From positions 1-60,255 of the forward strand of contig JAISCT010000049.1 in the NCBI GenBank assembly GCA_031265355.1: a stretch of 60,255 bases of DNA, in the 5' to 3' direction. The notes under the pieces were generated by a model, which was not told the DNA's origin, did no database searches, and was given only the letters and a program-made list of their open reading frames with translations. Of this stretch, positions 28,175-35,804 are shown piece after piece. The translations under genes were made by a program, and so were the position numbers. Source of the stretch: Oscillospiraceae bacterium (lineage in GTDB: Bacteria; Bacillota; Clostridia; Oscillospirales; UBA929). The stretch's first letter is position 1; every line of letters starts with the position of its first letter.

Positions 28175-28792
28175 TTACATGGTTTCGTCAATAACCTCAA
28201 CCTCAAAAGAGATCTTCTCCGACCCGTCGTTGTTCCATGTAAGTTCGAGCGTGACGGACTTCGCGAACCCAGCCAACCCTGCGGGGTCGAGGCCCAATGC
28301 CTGCAGTTTATCATCGTCCGCAATTGTGGAGTTGGATGAGGCGTTTAAAGCCGGGCCTTGACCGGCCTTGAGAGGACGTTTGGTGCGGGGGCCGATGTCC
28401 ACATCGCCAAGCATGACAATTCCAGAGGCAATATAGTTCTGCATTTCTTCGCTCAGTACACAATAGGCCCTGAAGTTGTCGAATTCTGTCTCCGTCTTGT
28501 TCAAAAAGAAAAACTTGTAGCACAGCCTTTTGACATCTCTGTCCATGACAATACGAGCCGGATACACGGTGATTTCAAAATTTTCTGAGAGATCCACATA
28601 CGTTGTACCTCCTAGATCAGGCGTCGGCAAGACGCTCTGTTCAGGGGACTCGATTGACGCCTCCGAAGGCGTCGGTTCGCCCCCAGACTGACAGGCCGTT
28701 AAGAAAAGGAAGGAGAGCAGTAGCGCTGTGCTCAGCGCATAAATTAGGCCCGTTTTTATTCTGATTTTTAGGCAATTACCACACTGTTTCAT
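28175..28792 (-). CDS. Lipoprotein heading the ABC operon
   Basis: ATG 28792 (205 aa) behind AGAGG; the frame is open further up but unsupported. The signal sequence ends in a lipobox LTAC with Cys34. An acidic Ser/Pro-rich linker (about 36-60) and a beta-rich domain (YPARIVMDRDVKRLCYKFFF, LELTWNND) follow, similar in style to the Ig-like DUF5067 group, though I cannot confirm that. It lies 65 bases ahead of the permease. It may bind the transported compound or protect the cell surface. Confidence 0.7.
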   Translation of the reverse strand: MKQCGNCLKIRIKTGLIYALSTALLLSFLFLTACQSGGEPTPSEASIESPEQSVLPTPDLGGTTYVDLSENFEITVYPARIVMDRDVKRLCYKFFFLNKTETEFDNFRAYCVLSEEMQNYIASGIVMLGDVDIGPRTKRPLKAGQGPALNASSNSTIADDDKLQALGLDPAGLAGFAKSVTLELTWNNDGSEKISFEVEVIDETM

Positions 28793-28837
28793 TTTTAATT
28801 CCTCTGTTTCTTTCCGTATAGAAGCACCCCATCCACG

Positions 28838-29089
28838 GTGAAAGTTTATCAGATAAAGGGTACAGACGTCAAGGGGATTTCGAAGAAAGTCGGAATCGAA
28901 CAGTTGTGCGAGAGGGCCAGCCGGGGGTTGCCGCAACTGAGCATCTCGCTGGGATTGGACGTGGTGAGGGACATGATGGAGGCGGCGGAAGGGGCGACGT
29001 GCGCTGGGCCTAGGGGCAAGCATAATACGCCCGAGCGGACTGGGTACCGACGCGGGCGATCGCTACGGGCGGCATCTTCGGGGATTTAG
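28838..29089 (+). pseudogene. N-terminal fragment of an IS256-family (mutator-type) transposase
   Basis: The reading frame contains SISLGLDVVRDMMEAAEG, then GPRGKHNTPERTGYRRG. This is the conserved N-terminal block of IS256-family transposases (a GP-K-GKH segment, then R-T-x-x-R-x-G). The DDE catalytic region is missing. Its stop codon TAG is supplied by the first bases of the adjoining MITE-like element, so that element may have inserted into an already decayed transposase gene. Confidence 0.7.
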
Positions 29090-29248
29090 GGTCTGTCGGG
29101 AAATAAAGTGTGCAGTTGGCGCAGCAATTTTGTGTCCCGGCAAGGCGCCGGATTCCGCGAATACTTGTAGTATTCAAGGGTTCCAGCAACGCGGCCGGGG
29201 CGCAAAAGGGCAAGTCAAATGTACAGGTTATTTTTCGACAGACCCTAA
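29086..29248. mobile_element. MITE-like element with about 21-bp terminal inverted repeats
   Basis: The left end TTAGGGTCTGTCGGGAAATA and the right end (29228-29248) are inverted copies with two mismatches; total length about 163 bp. There is no transposase inside. An internal CCGG-rich hairpin is present. The size and structure fit a miniature inverted-repeat element mobilised in trans. A duplicated target cannot be told apart from the TTA/TAA ends. Confidence 0.75.
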
Positions 29249-29319
29249 GGTTTTAAAATCGATGGATGGAGTGTGTTACCTCAATATACGACAGTGATCC
29301 AGCGGACATACTACGCTCA

Positions 29320-30003
29320 TCACCATCGTGTCAGAAAGTAATTTTTCCACTCCAAATATTCCGTCATAATCTCATCGTTTGTGGTAATAATTTCGGCATA
29401 CATAAGATCAGCATAGGTGCAACTGACACCTGCCTGCAACACATCAAGAGACGGTTCAGGCCATTTCTCTGCCGCGTACTTGCCCCAACAGCCGCCCTTG
29501 ATTAAGTAGGACATATCGTCAGCCGTTCTTTTGTATCCCTCTGGAAATTCTCTCAGCGATAGAAAGAGCAAATATTCTCTTTCTGCCATCATGATCGCAT
29601 AATGCGGTTGCCCGGAATACCAGCGGCCACCTTTCTTCGTATCGTGAAAGCTGGCTGGTTCCAACACGGACAATCGATCTCCCTCGATTGACATATTGCC
29701 TTTGACAACGCGATTAACGACAACCTGTGATTCCACATACCCTTCCTTCATGCGGCGCGAACCCGTGGGTGTTGCAAAAAGGATCAGCTCAGATGCGGAT
29801 TCCAACGCATCGGGACGGTTATACTCTCTTCTTTCATTTTCTTTTTCGACAGAGTCCTCAGAAAGATATATGGTGTATGCGGCCAGAGACTCCGTGGTCA
29901 GCACGATTGTTTTTCGTGTAAAACGAAACAGAAGCGCGACGCAAACCCCTAAAAGGAGAATGGAGAAGAAACAGAGAGAAAATATCTTTCCTTTCACGGT
30001 CAT
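29320..30003 (-). CDS. Membrane-anchored protein at the end of an ABC-2 operon
   Basis: ATG 30003 (227 aa) behind AGGGGGGG, overlapping the ATPase stop by four bases. One N-terminal membrane helix (about 5-25), then an extracytoplasmic domain with ELILFATPTGSRR, VVNRVVKGNMSIEGDRLSV and YLLFLSLREFPEG. I recognise the general style (small anchored proteins beside clostridial ABC-2 transporters) but no named family. Overlap implies coupled synthesis, so it is probably a functional part of the transporter. Confidence 0.65.
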   Translation of the reverse strand: MTVKGKIFSLCFFSILLLGVCVALLFRFTRKTIVLTTESLAAYTIYLSEDSVEKENERREYNRPDALESASELILFATPTGSRRMKEGYVESQVVVNRVVKGNMSIEGDRLSVLEPASFHDTKKGGRWYSGQPHYAIMMAEREYLLFLSLREFPEGYKRTADDMSYLIKGGCWGKYAAEKWPEPSLDVLQAGVSCTYADLMYAEIITTNDEIMTEYLEWKNYFLTRW

Positions 30004-30650
30004 ATCCCCCCCTCTGCATGGGAACATCTTCCTTCCTCCATCAGGAAAATATCATCGCACAACAGGCGGATATCCTCTTTGTTATGGCTCGCCATGAGGA
30101 TCAATGCGCCGCGCTGTCTTTCTTCGTTCAATATGGCCCGGAACCCGTTTACCGTCGCCTCATCCAAACTATTTGTCGGCTCATCCAACACGAGCAGGCG
30201 TGGTTTTTCCATGATCGCCTGCGCGATCAGCAATTTTTGTTTCATCCCCAGGGAATACTGTCTAAAGGTCCGCCGGTCCCGCCAGTCCAGCCCCACGCGA
30301 TCCATGGCCGTCTGCATGTCCTGCTCCGAAGCGACATTCCGAATCGACGCCAAAAGCTGCAGACACTTATACCCCGTATACTGCGGCCACAGCCCAACAC
30401 GATCAAACAGGATGCCCATCTCGGGCGGGAAGGAGACGTCTTTTTGCAATTCCTGACCAAAGGCGACGACATGCCCGCTGTCCGGTATGACAAGGCCGGA
30501 CAGCACCTTGAAAAGCATGGTCTTGCCGGACCCGTTGCGTCCATAAAATCCGTAAATTTGTCCCGCATCCAGCGAGAGATGGATGTCTTTCAAGACGTGA
30601 TTCTTTTTTATGTATTTGTTGATGCCGCTGAGAAGAAGATCGGCCATCAT
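30000..30650 (-). CDS. ABC-2 transporter ATPase
   Basis: About 216 aa from ATG 30650; the next ATG at 30647 is equally possible, as both follow GAGGTG. Walker A GRNGSGKT, Q-loop region MGILFDRVGLWPQ, signature YSLGMKQKLLIAQA (the LSLGMKQR-type of drug and lantibiotic exporters), Walker B LLVLDEPTNSLD, H-loop SHNKED. It drives the three permease subunits encoded just upstream. Confidence 0.9.
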   Translation of the reverse strand: MMADLLLSGINKYIKKNHVLKDIHLSLDAGQIYGFYGRNGSGKTMLFKVLSGLVIPDSGHVVAFGQELQKDVSFPPEMGILFDRVGLWPQYTGYKCLQLLASIRNVASEQDMQTAMDRVGLDWRDRRTFRQYSLGMKQKLLIAQAIMEKPRLLVLDEPTNSLDEATVNGFRAILNEERQRGALILMASHNKEDIRLLCDDIFLMEEGRCSHAEGGI

Positions 30651-30657
30651 ACACACC

Positions 30658-31482
30658 TCACTTTGCCAAAAGATCTCCTTTGTTCAAACGCTTCAACCCG
30701 ATGACAGCGGTAACTGTGACACCCAACACAAGATAGAGAAACGAGTATGCCCAAGACATCCCGCCCGCGCTCTCAATGGATTGCAAAGTGATATCCCGCA
30801 GCGACGGAATATCATGCAGAGAAAAAATGAACTGGGCCGAGGGCCAAAAACGCAGCAGCTTTTCGGGAAGGCTGGCGTATAGCAACAAAAACAACGGCAT
30901 ATGAAAGACCCACAGAAACAGAGGAGCGAGCGCGTGACCGGCCAATAACGACATGATATTGGCGGCCAACAAGTATAACAACTGCACGCCAAAGCCCAGA
31001 GAGAACAAGTAGGCCATTGTACAAAGCAGATGATTCAATTGACCGATGGAAAATCCGAACGCAAACAGGCCAATGAAAAAAGAAGCCGCCAATTGAAACG
31101 CGTAAGAGGCGAACAAATACAAAAAGAGCTCAACACATTTGTTGCGATACCACCGTGTCCGGCTTCCGTTTCGCGTGAAAACGTATGTCGAGACACAGTC
31201 CCAGTCCTCTGTAAACACCTGAGAAAAGAGCAGCAGATTGATTAAAAACGGGATGGAAAGCAACAGGCCATGCAAAAAAAAGCCAAACAGTCCGCCGTCT
31301 TTCGGGATCCATCCCCCCAGGGTAACCATCAGGAAAACGCTCAAATCTGCTTCGCCCCTGGGAACGGGCAATAAATTCACGGAGAACAGGGCGCTCACAG
31401 CGATAACCAAGTTGCATCCGAACGCCGTCATCATTTTGCGGCGGTCAACGCGCACGCTCCCGCATTGGTTACTTCCGCACAT
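30658..31482 (-). CDS. ABC-2 type permease subunit (third)
   Basis: ATG 31482 (274 aa), eight bases behind GGGAG, overlapping the preceding permease gene by 14 bases. Six or so hydrophobic segments (for example GLLLSIPFLINLLLFSQVF and YLFSLGFGVQLLYLLAANIM), with a short charged loop TRNGSRTRWYRNK. No enzymatic motif. Together with two other permeases and one ATPase it forms an exporter or immunity pump. Confidence 0.72.
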   Translation of the reverse strand: MCGSNQCGSVRVDRRKMMTAFGCNLVIAVSALFSVNLLPVPRGEADLSVFLMVTLGGWIPKDGGLFGFFLHGLLLSIPFLINLLLFSQVFTEDWDCVSTYVFTRNGSRTRWYRNKCVELFLYLFASYAFQLAASFFIGLFAFGFSIGQLNHLLCTMAYLFSLGFGVQLLYLLAANIMSLLAGHALAPLFLWVFHMPLFLLLYASLPEKLLRFWPSAQFIFSLHDIPSLRDITLQSIESAGGMSWAYSFLYLVLGVTVTAVIGLKRLNKGDLLAK

Positions 31483-32176
31483 AATATTGACTCCCAATAA
31501 ACCCCACAGACAAAAGAAGTATCGCCATCGTTTTGCCCACACAGACAATCCATATTGCCCACACCTGCTCAAGAGGGATCGTCCCTGTGTACCACAATGC
31601 CCCCGTGTTCATAGCCAGGACACCTGACAGATCCCACACGTGACTGGACCGCCCCAGTAAACCTGTGAGATCCACCAAGGCGAGCACAAAAACAATCGCC
31701 GCGCCTATCCGCGTCATATCCAGTACAGAAAACATCAGCACAAACACGCCGACAAAAAGAAAGGCGATATACTGAGAAAAAAGAGTTATCAGTACAACCG
31801 ACCAAGGGAGGGGGGCGCCATTTCCGAGACAAGCGACGGATAAAAGAAACAGCAGCAACCGAATCAGCGGAATGAGTGAACTCTCAAGAGCAAGCATCTT
31901 CAAGCGTTCCCCATAGGCACGCCTCCAAGAGACATATCTCACCAGCGAAAACACTGTGAACACACACCGATTTGCTTCACGTGCCAACATGAGCGACAAA
32001 GGAAGAAACACCACGCCATCCAGCACAAAAAAGTAGTGCGCCGTATAGAGAGAAGGCGTACCGCTGATGTGACTGTTGAGGTAGATTAAATTGGCTGCCG
32101 CCGCGATAAGCACGGCGAACAAGAGAACAAACCGCAATGCCATGTTCCCGACCAGCGTGCGCACAAACAGTTTCAT
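31469..32176 (-). CDS. ABC-2 type permease subunit (second)
   Basis: 235 aa; ATG 32176 overlaps the stop of the preceding gene by four bases. Hydrophobic segments at about 12-30, 45-62, 95-118, 130-150, 155-172 and 205-228. The charged patch RYVSWRRAYGERLKM between helices is typical for ABC-2 permeases. Part of a five-gene translationally coupled set. Confidence 0.72.
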   Translation of the reverse strand: MKLFVRTLVGNMALRFVLLFAVLIAAAANLIYLNSHISGTPSLYTAHYFFVLDGVVFLPLSLMLAREANRCVFTVFSLVRYVSWRRAYGERLKMLALESSLIPLIRLLLFLLSVACLGNGAPLPWSVVLITLFSQYIAFLFVGVFVLMFSVLDMTRIGAAIVFVLALVDLTGLLGRSSHVWDLSGVLAMNTGALWYTGTIPLEQVWAIWIVCVGKTMAILLLSVGFIGSQYYVRK

Positions 32177-33006
32177 CGCAGATCATCCAACCTGCCGCGG
32201 GATTGATACCACAGGCTTCCCGCGCAAAGCGACACCGCAACCGCGCACACCAACATGAATGTCTCCAATCGCAACCCAACCGTAATCGGGACGGCCTGAA
32301 TGTAGTTTGTAATCGTAAGAGAGGGAGACAGATTGTCCCCGATAAAATAAAAAAGTATTGTGACGACTGTCGTTGCCCCAACCACGACAATCCGATTTTT
32401 GCGCAAATAAAACGAGATGCAATATGTCAGAAGAGCCATGACAGCACCCCACACCCCCGCAATGCCGATATGGGCAAGGTTATCCACATAAGGAAAGTTT
32501 ATAGACAAATTGGGAAATAGTGCCCTTTGCAGGTATATGTCCGGAAGAGGGCCACCGATCGCATATGCATCACCGAAAAAAGAATTGTGATTTCGCCAGG
32601 GAAAAGCAAGGAGGCAAAACACTTGGTTTAAGACAAATGTCCATATCACCAGAAAAAAGCCGCTTGCCGCCGCCACAATGGCCTTGGCGCTCACATACAT
32701 TCTCCGCTTTGTTCTGGCAAATTGCAAAACATCGACTCCAGACTGCCGCTCCGTAAAATAACTGTCGGCATAAGCGACAGACACAAACAAGGGCAGCAAA
32801 TATGCCATAAAAAGATAACCGAAGGTCCCATCATAAACCATCCCCATACGAAAAGCAGGTTTGAGACTGGAAACGTCGGTGGACAAGAAAAGGATCACGT
32901 TTTCCAACATACCCAGCACGGCAGCCAGGGAAGACGCGATGAGTAAAACACGAAACTCAAAGTGGGAGAACAGTTTTCTTATTTCAAGCTGGATAAAAGT
33001 CCTCAC
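32173..33006 (-). CDS. ABC-2 type permease subunit (first)
   Basis: I chose GTG 33006 (277 aa), seven bases behind AGGGGG; TTG 33012 is too close to that site. MRTFIQLEIRKLFSHFEFRVLL opens the protein, a standard ABC-2 permease beginning with an amphipathic stretch before the first helix. About six membrane segments with EQ/ER-type loop TERQSGVDVLQFARTKRRMY. A hairpin of 13 base pairs lies just upstream (33025-33053). Confidence 0.75.
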   Translation of the reverse strand: MRTFIQLEIRKLFSHFEFRVLLIASSLAAVLGMLENVILFLSTDVSSLKPAFRMGMVYDGTFGYLFMAYLLPLFVSVAYADSYFTERQSGVDVLQFARTKRRMYVSAKAIVAAASGFFLVIWTFVLNQVFCLLAFPWRNHNSFFGDAYAIGGPLPDIYLQRALFPNLSINFPYVDNLAHIGIAGVWGAVMALLTYCISFYLRKNRIVVVGATTVVTILFYFIGDNLSPSLTITNYIQAVPITVGLRLETFMLVCAVAVSLCAGSLWYQSRGRLDDLR

Positions 33007-33024
33007 TCTCAATCCCCCTCGCCG

Positions 33025-33053
33025 GATGGCGGGGCGAAACTCGCCCCGCCATC
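33025..33053 (-). promoter_or_regulatory. Perfect 13-bp hairpin before the ABC-2 operon start
   Basis: GATGGCGGGGCGA (33025-33037) and its complement (33041-33053) with a three-base loop sit about 20 bases upstream of GTG 33006, next to the ribosome binding site. No T-run follows in either direction. It may be an mRNA processing or stability element; its core resembles the hairpin at 33565-33594. Confidence 0.5.
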
Positions 33054-33137
33054 TCTGCACGGATACACAACAGCAAAACCTTATATACGATATAACCGGC
33101 TTAAACGCTTTACTCTCAAGTTTGATTGAACGTCCAT

Positions 33138-33545
33138 TTATATTTCGCCATTGCAATATTTTGAAATGAATTCATCCATATTTCCGGCCGTCCAAGTTCG
33201 ATTATCATATTCATGATCCCAAAAAAATATGTTATATGCACAGATGCCTGCTTTTCTAACTTGGTATCCATAATAATCACCGCACCCATTGCCAGCGAAA
33301 AATAACAAGCAGTCCAAAGGCATATAATCTTCAAGCGAGCGAAGCCGTTTATTCGTTTCTATTATTTCATTAACAGAGAGCAGTACACAACCGTCCCCGT
33401 TGAGTTCCTTAAGGAGTATAACAAGGTCGCTAGGAATTTCTCCCAATAATTTCTCCAAGTTTTGGATTTCTGTATCTGTTGCAGGGGCCTTAATATCTAT
33501 TAATCTTATGGTTTTTGCATATTTTTTTATTTTTTCAATCCACAT
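33138..33545 (-). CDS. SMI1/KNR4 (SUKH) family protein, probable immunity protein
   Basis: ATG 33545 (135 aa) behind AAGGAG. The sequence has the SUKH pattern: APATDTEIQNLEKLLGEIPSDL followed by ELNGDGCVLLS, LLFFAGNGCGDYYGYQV, NIFFWDHEYDN and a C-terminal F-I-x-x-Y. SUKH proteins commonly neutralise nuclease toxins of polymorphic toxin systems. Here it lies 91 bases behind a secreted HNH nuclease gene on the same strand, separated by a perfect hairpin, so a toxin-immunity relationship is the natural reading. Confidence 0.85.
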   Translation of the reverse strand: MWIEKIKKYAKTIRLIDIKAPATDTEIQNLEKLLGEIPSDLVILLKELNGDGCVLLSVNEIIETNKRLRSLEDYMPLDCLLFFAGNGCGDYYGYQVRKAGICAYNIFFWDHEYDNRTWTAGNMDEFISKYCNGEI

Positions 33546-33564
33546 AATCAGAACTCCTTCACAC

Positions 33565-33594
33565 AATAGGTCTGGCGAAATCGCCAGACCTATT
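33565..33594 (-). promoter_or_regulatory. Perfect 14-bp hairpin between nuclease and immunity-like genes
   Basis: AATAGGTCTGGCGA (33565-33578) and TCGCCAGACCTATT (33581-33594) form a full 14-bp stem with a two-base loop. It precedes the AAGGAG site of the SMI1/KNR4 gene and follows the nuclease stop. There is no T-run on the minus strand. It could protect the downstream transcript so the immunity protein outlasts the toxin, or partly terminate. Confidence 0.5.
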
Positions 33595-33636
33595 AGTAGT
33601 ATTGTCTCTATAGAAAATCAAAACGAAAACGAAAAA

Positions 33637-34533
33637 TTAGTAATTTGCCCACCACGTATTGACTGTAGTATGTACTGATGTTTTCAACGGCATAAGATTC
33701 GAATTAGCATGCGTTCCACCATATGCTCGCGGCTTTATATGGTGAATCTGAACATCATTCCAATTCAAGGAGTTTCCATTATTGTACGTCTGCTCATACC
33801 ACGCTATATAAGCATTTCTTTGAGCAGTGGTTAATGCAGGGAGCGGAGCTGACACTTTCGCCCATGATGATGATGAAGGGACAGTCATAAATACATTTCC
33901 AAAACAATCTGTAATATCAGGATATTCAACAGCCTTTTTATTAAATAGCAAGTCATACGTCGAGTAATAAAAAGACTCTCCATCCATTGTTCCAGTAATA
34001 GTCACATCCCAAAACTTACTAGCTGAAGGTGTTGAAGACACTTGAGTAGAACCAGGCCAGGCGGTGATATTTGTTGTGTTAACAGATGTGATTTTACTCG
34101 ACGCAACTGTATTCCCAGCCCATAATGATATCTCCAAATTGTGGGCTGGCAAAAATCCCAAATGCCACACTTTTCCAACAACTTTTCCTCCTGAGCCTTG
34201 GATAGATACATCAATATAAAAGAGATCTACCGCTGCTGTTACATTAGAAATAGACGTTTCATCTTCAAGCGCTGACTGAGCAGCATCCGTAGAAACAGGA
34301 ATAGCAATCTTGAATTGCACACCATTTTCGAGGGGCTCTTCCGACACCTTGTATGCGTGGATTATGTGGTCAGAAGCCTCGATGGAAATCTTTTCTATCT
34401 CCGTAGATACGCTGACAACCGAGAATGTTTCGACATTTTCTGTGGCAACTGCCGGGATTGCGAAGCATGTAGTAATCAGGGAGAACATCAAGATTACGGC
34501 CATAATTACCTTCGAATTGCGCAATATTTGCAT
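33637..34533 (-). CDS. Secreted protein with C-terminal HNH nuclease domain
   Basis: 298 aa from ATG 34533 behind AGGGATGG. The signal peptide covers about 1-30 (VIMAVILMFSLITTCF, cleavage near AVA). Residues 35-220 are beta-rich and Ser/Thr-rich without a family I can name. Residues about 258-294 are an HNH domain: VQIHHIKPRAYGG with His264-His265, then NSNLMPL with Asn279, and His288. A nuclease with a Sec signal followed by a SUKH gene fits a secreted antibacterial toxin; a nutritional or extracellular-DNA nuclease is the alternative. No known trafficking domain (LXG, PAAR, RHS) is present. Confidence 0.8.
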   Translation of the reverse strand: MQILRNSKVIMAVILMFSLITTCFAIPAVATENVETFSVVSVSTEIEKISIEASDHIIHAYKVSEEPLENGVQFKIAIPVSTDAAQSALEDETSISNVTAAVDLFYIDVSIQGSGGKVVGKVWHLGFLPAHNLEISLWAGNTVASSKITSVNTTNITAWPGSTQVSSTPSASKFWDVTITGTMDGESFYYSTYDLLFNKKAVEYPDITDCFGNVFMTVPSSSSWAKVSAPLPALTTAQRNAYIAWYEQTYNNGNSLNWNDVQIHHIKPRAYGGTHANSNLMPLKTSVHTTVNTWWANY

Positions 34534-34823
34534 TTTTAGCCATCCCTTTCTTGTCTTGCGAAAGGCACAAAAAGTTGATGAAACCGATGCGCCTAACGCT
34601 ACAATAAAATTTTAGTATAGCCTGGTCCTGAAGGAACAAACACGCTATAAAATGTATGGAAGAGGGCATGCATTACAGAACAGTAGAGCTACCATTATAT
34701 CTTGTCTGCCGACATTAACAAATTGCCTCTGACACGGCTTTCACAAAGATCACAACAACCTCCATGCCGCCACTGGTGCTGTGGCACAAATAATAATGAA
34801 AATAAAGGGCGCCACGTGTCGTT

Positions 34824-34852
34824 TTGCGCCACATATCGTTTCATGATATAAT
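34824..34852 (+). promoter_or_regulatory. Possible extended -10 promoter
   Basis: TTGCGC (34824-34829), 17-base spacer, TATAAT (34847-34852) preceded by TGA, giving an extended -10. Downstream to 35100 there is no gene, only structured sequence. Confidence 0.4.
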
Positions 34853-35449
34853 GTATTCGCAGAGAAGGCAACTACAAAGCACGGTGAATTAAGTTGCGGA
34901 CTATCTCCATGGATACAAGGCAGAATAACAACCCGTGTAAGAGCCGTCTATCAAGCACAAATAAGTGGTGCTTACATGTCAAACGACAGGCAAGTAAGAG
35001 CGCCGACGACAAGAAAGTGACAGAATAAATACGGAAGGTGAGAACAGGAGCGAAAACAGCGTAACGCGAAGCGCAACCTGTTTTCGCTGAGGAGGATCCG
35101 AAGACGGGAGCAAAGCAGCAGACGGACATTTTGGTGTCGTTTGGCGCAGTTGGTGACATCGCAAAGTCACTGGAATCTTATCTACGCTAAACTTAAGGGG
35201 AATTTAGGCTCCAACAAATTTTCAAAAACGAGAGATTTAGAATCATCAAATAGCTACGCCATGTCGTTCGCTGTCCGAAATCTTAATTTTGAATACTGTA
35301 GCCATCAGAGGTGGTACACATATTCCAAAATTGTATATCCCGTTAGGGATAATCTTTAAACGCCCCACGCATCTCCCCTTTCATGCAATATTGAGCCCTT
35401 TCTCCACCCCAAGCCTATCGCTCGTCAAGCGGCCCCTTATCCGAAGCTT

Positions 35450-35479
35450 ATAATACATCAAGGAGAACATACTTGTCAA
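35450..35479 (-). promoter_or_regulatory. Minus-strand promoter, first of a repeated pair
   Basis: On the minus strand TTGACA (35474-35479), 18-base spacer, TATTAT (35450-35455). The surrounding 35 or so bases are repeated at 35595-35630. It points towards the empty region and, further on, the HNH nuclease gene. Confidence 0.5.
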
Positions 35480-35598
35480 TAGCAAATTTTATTTAGCAGT
35501 AATAAATTATAAAATTTGACGAAAATCGCCTTAATTCATCCCCAAACACATCCTCTCTCGCACCGAATCACACACAGCTGCAAACACTATCGAAACCC

Positions 35599-35627
35599 AT
35601 AATACACCAAGAAAACATATTTGTCAA
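35599..35627 (-). promoter_or_regulatory. Minus-strand promoter, second of a repeated pair
   Basis: On the minus strand TTGACA (35622-35627), 17-base spacer, TATTAT (35599-35604). It is nearly back-to-back with the plus-strand promoter at 35640-35668. Confidence 0.5.
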
Positions 35628-35639
35628 TAGAAATCATAG

Positions 35640-35668
35640 TTGACAGCACACATTTTTTCTGATATAGT
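35640..35668 (+). promoter_or_regulatory. Promoter of the PadR operon
   Basis: TTGACA (35640-35645), 17-base spacer, TATAGT (35663-35668), about 135 bases ahead of the PadR start. Confidence 0.65.
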
Positions 35669-35804
35669 TTTCCTGAAGTCAAAATCTGTTGTCCAGAGAC
35701 AGTGGGCTGGCCGTGAGGGGCAGAAGGGAATATCCAATTAATGGAAAATAATCCACAAATTGGGGACAAGCATTGGGGAAGAAAATTCACAAGACGAGGC
35801 GATT

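Larger units (their letters stand above)
34534..35639. other. Poorly coding accessory stretch
   Basis: About 1.1 kb without a gene I can support. It holds a hairpin, AGCGAAAACAG (35049-35059) with its complement (35078-35088), a related pair GTGTCGTTTTGCGC (34817-34830) and GTGTCGTTTGGCGC about 320 bases apart, and a plus-strand frame at about 35141-35359 with no ribosome binding site. The right part is AT-rich and contains the promoters listed separately. It may be the remains of an inserted element. Confidence 0.4.

Noticed and set aside
34900..34990. A group II intron domain V-like stretch around GAGCCGTCTATC
   Set aside because: No matching GNRA-capped hairpin, no domain VI and no reverse transcriptase gene.
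34872..35159. A 95-codon minus-strand frame overlapping the same region
   Set aside because: Composition looks random, no ribosome binding site, and it overlaps the promoter-like structured region.
35141..35359. A 72-codon plus-strand frame in the poorly coding stretch
   Set aside because: No ribosome binding site at its TTG start, no recognisable family and no clear signal peptide; kept only as a remark in the gap entry.
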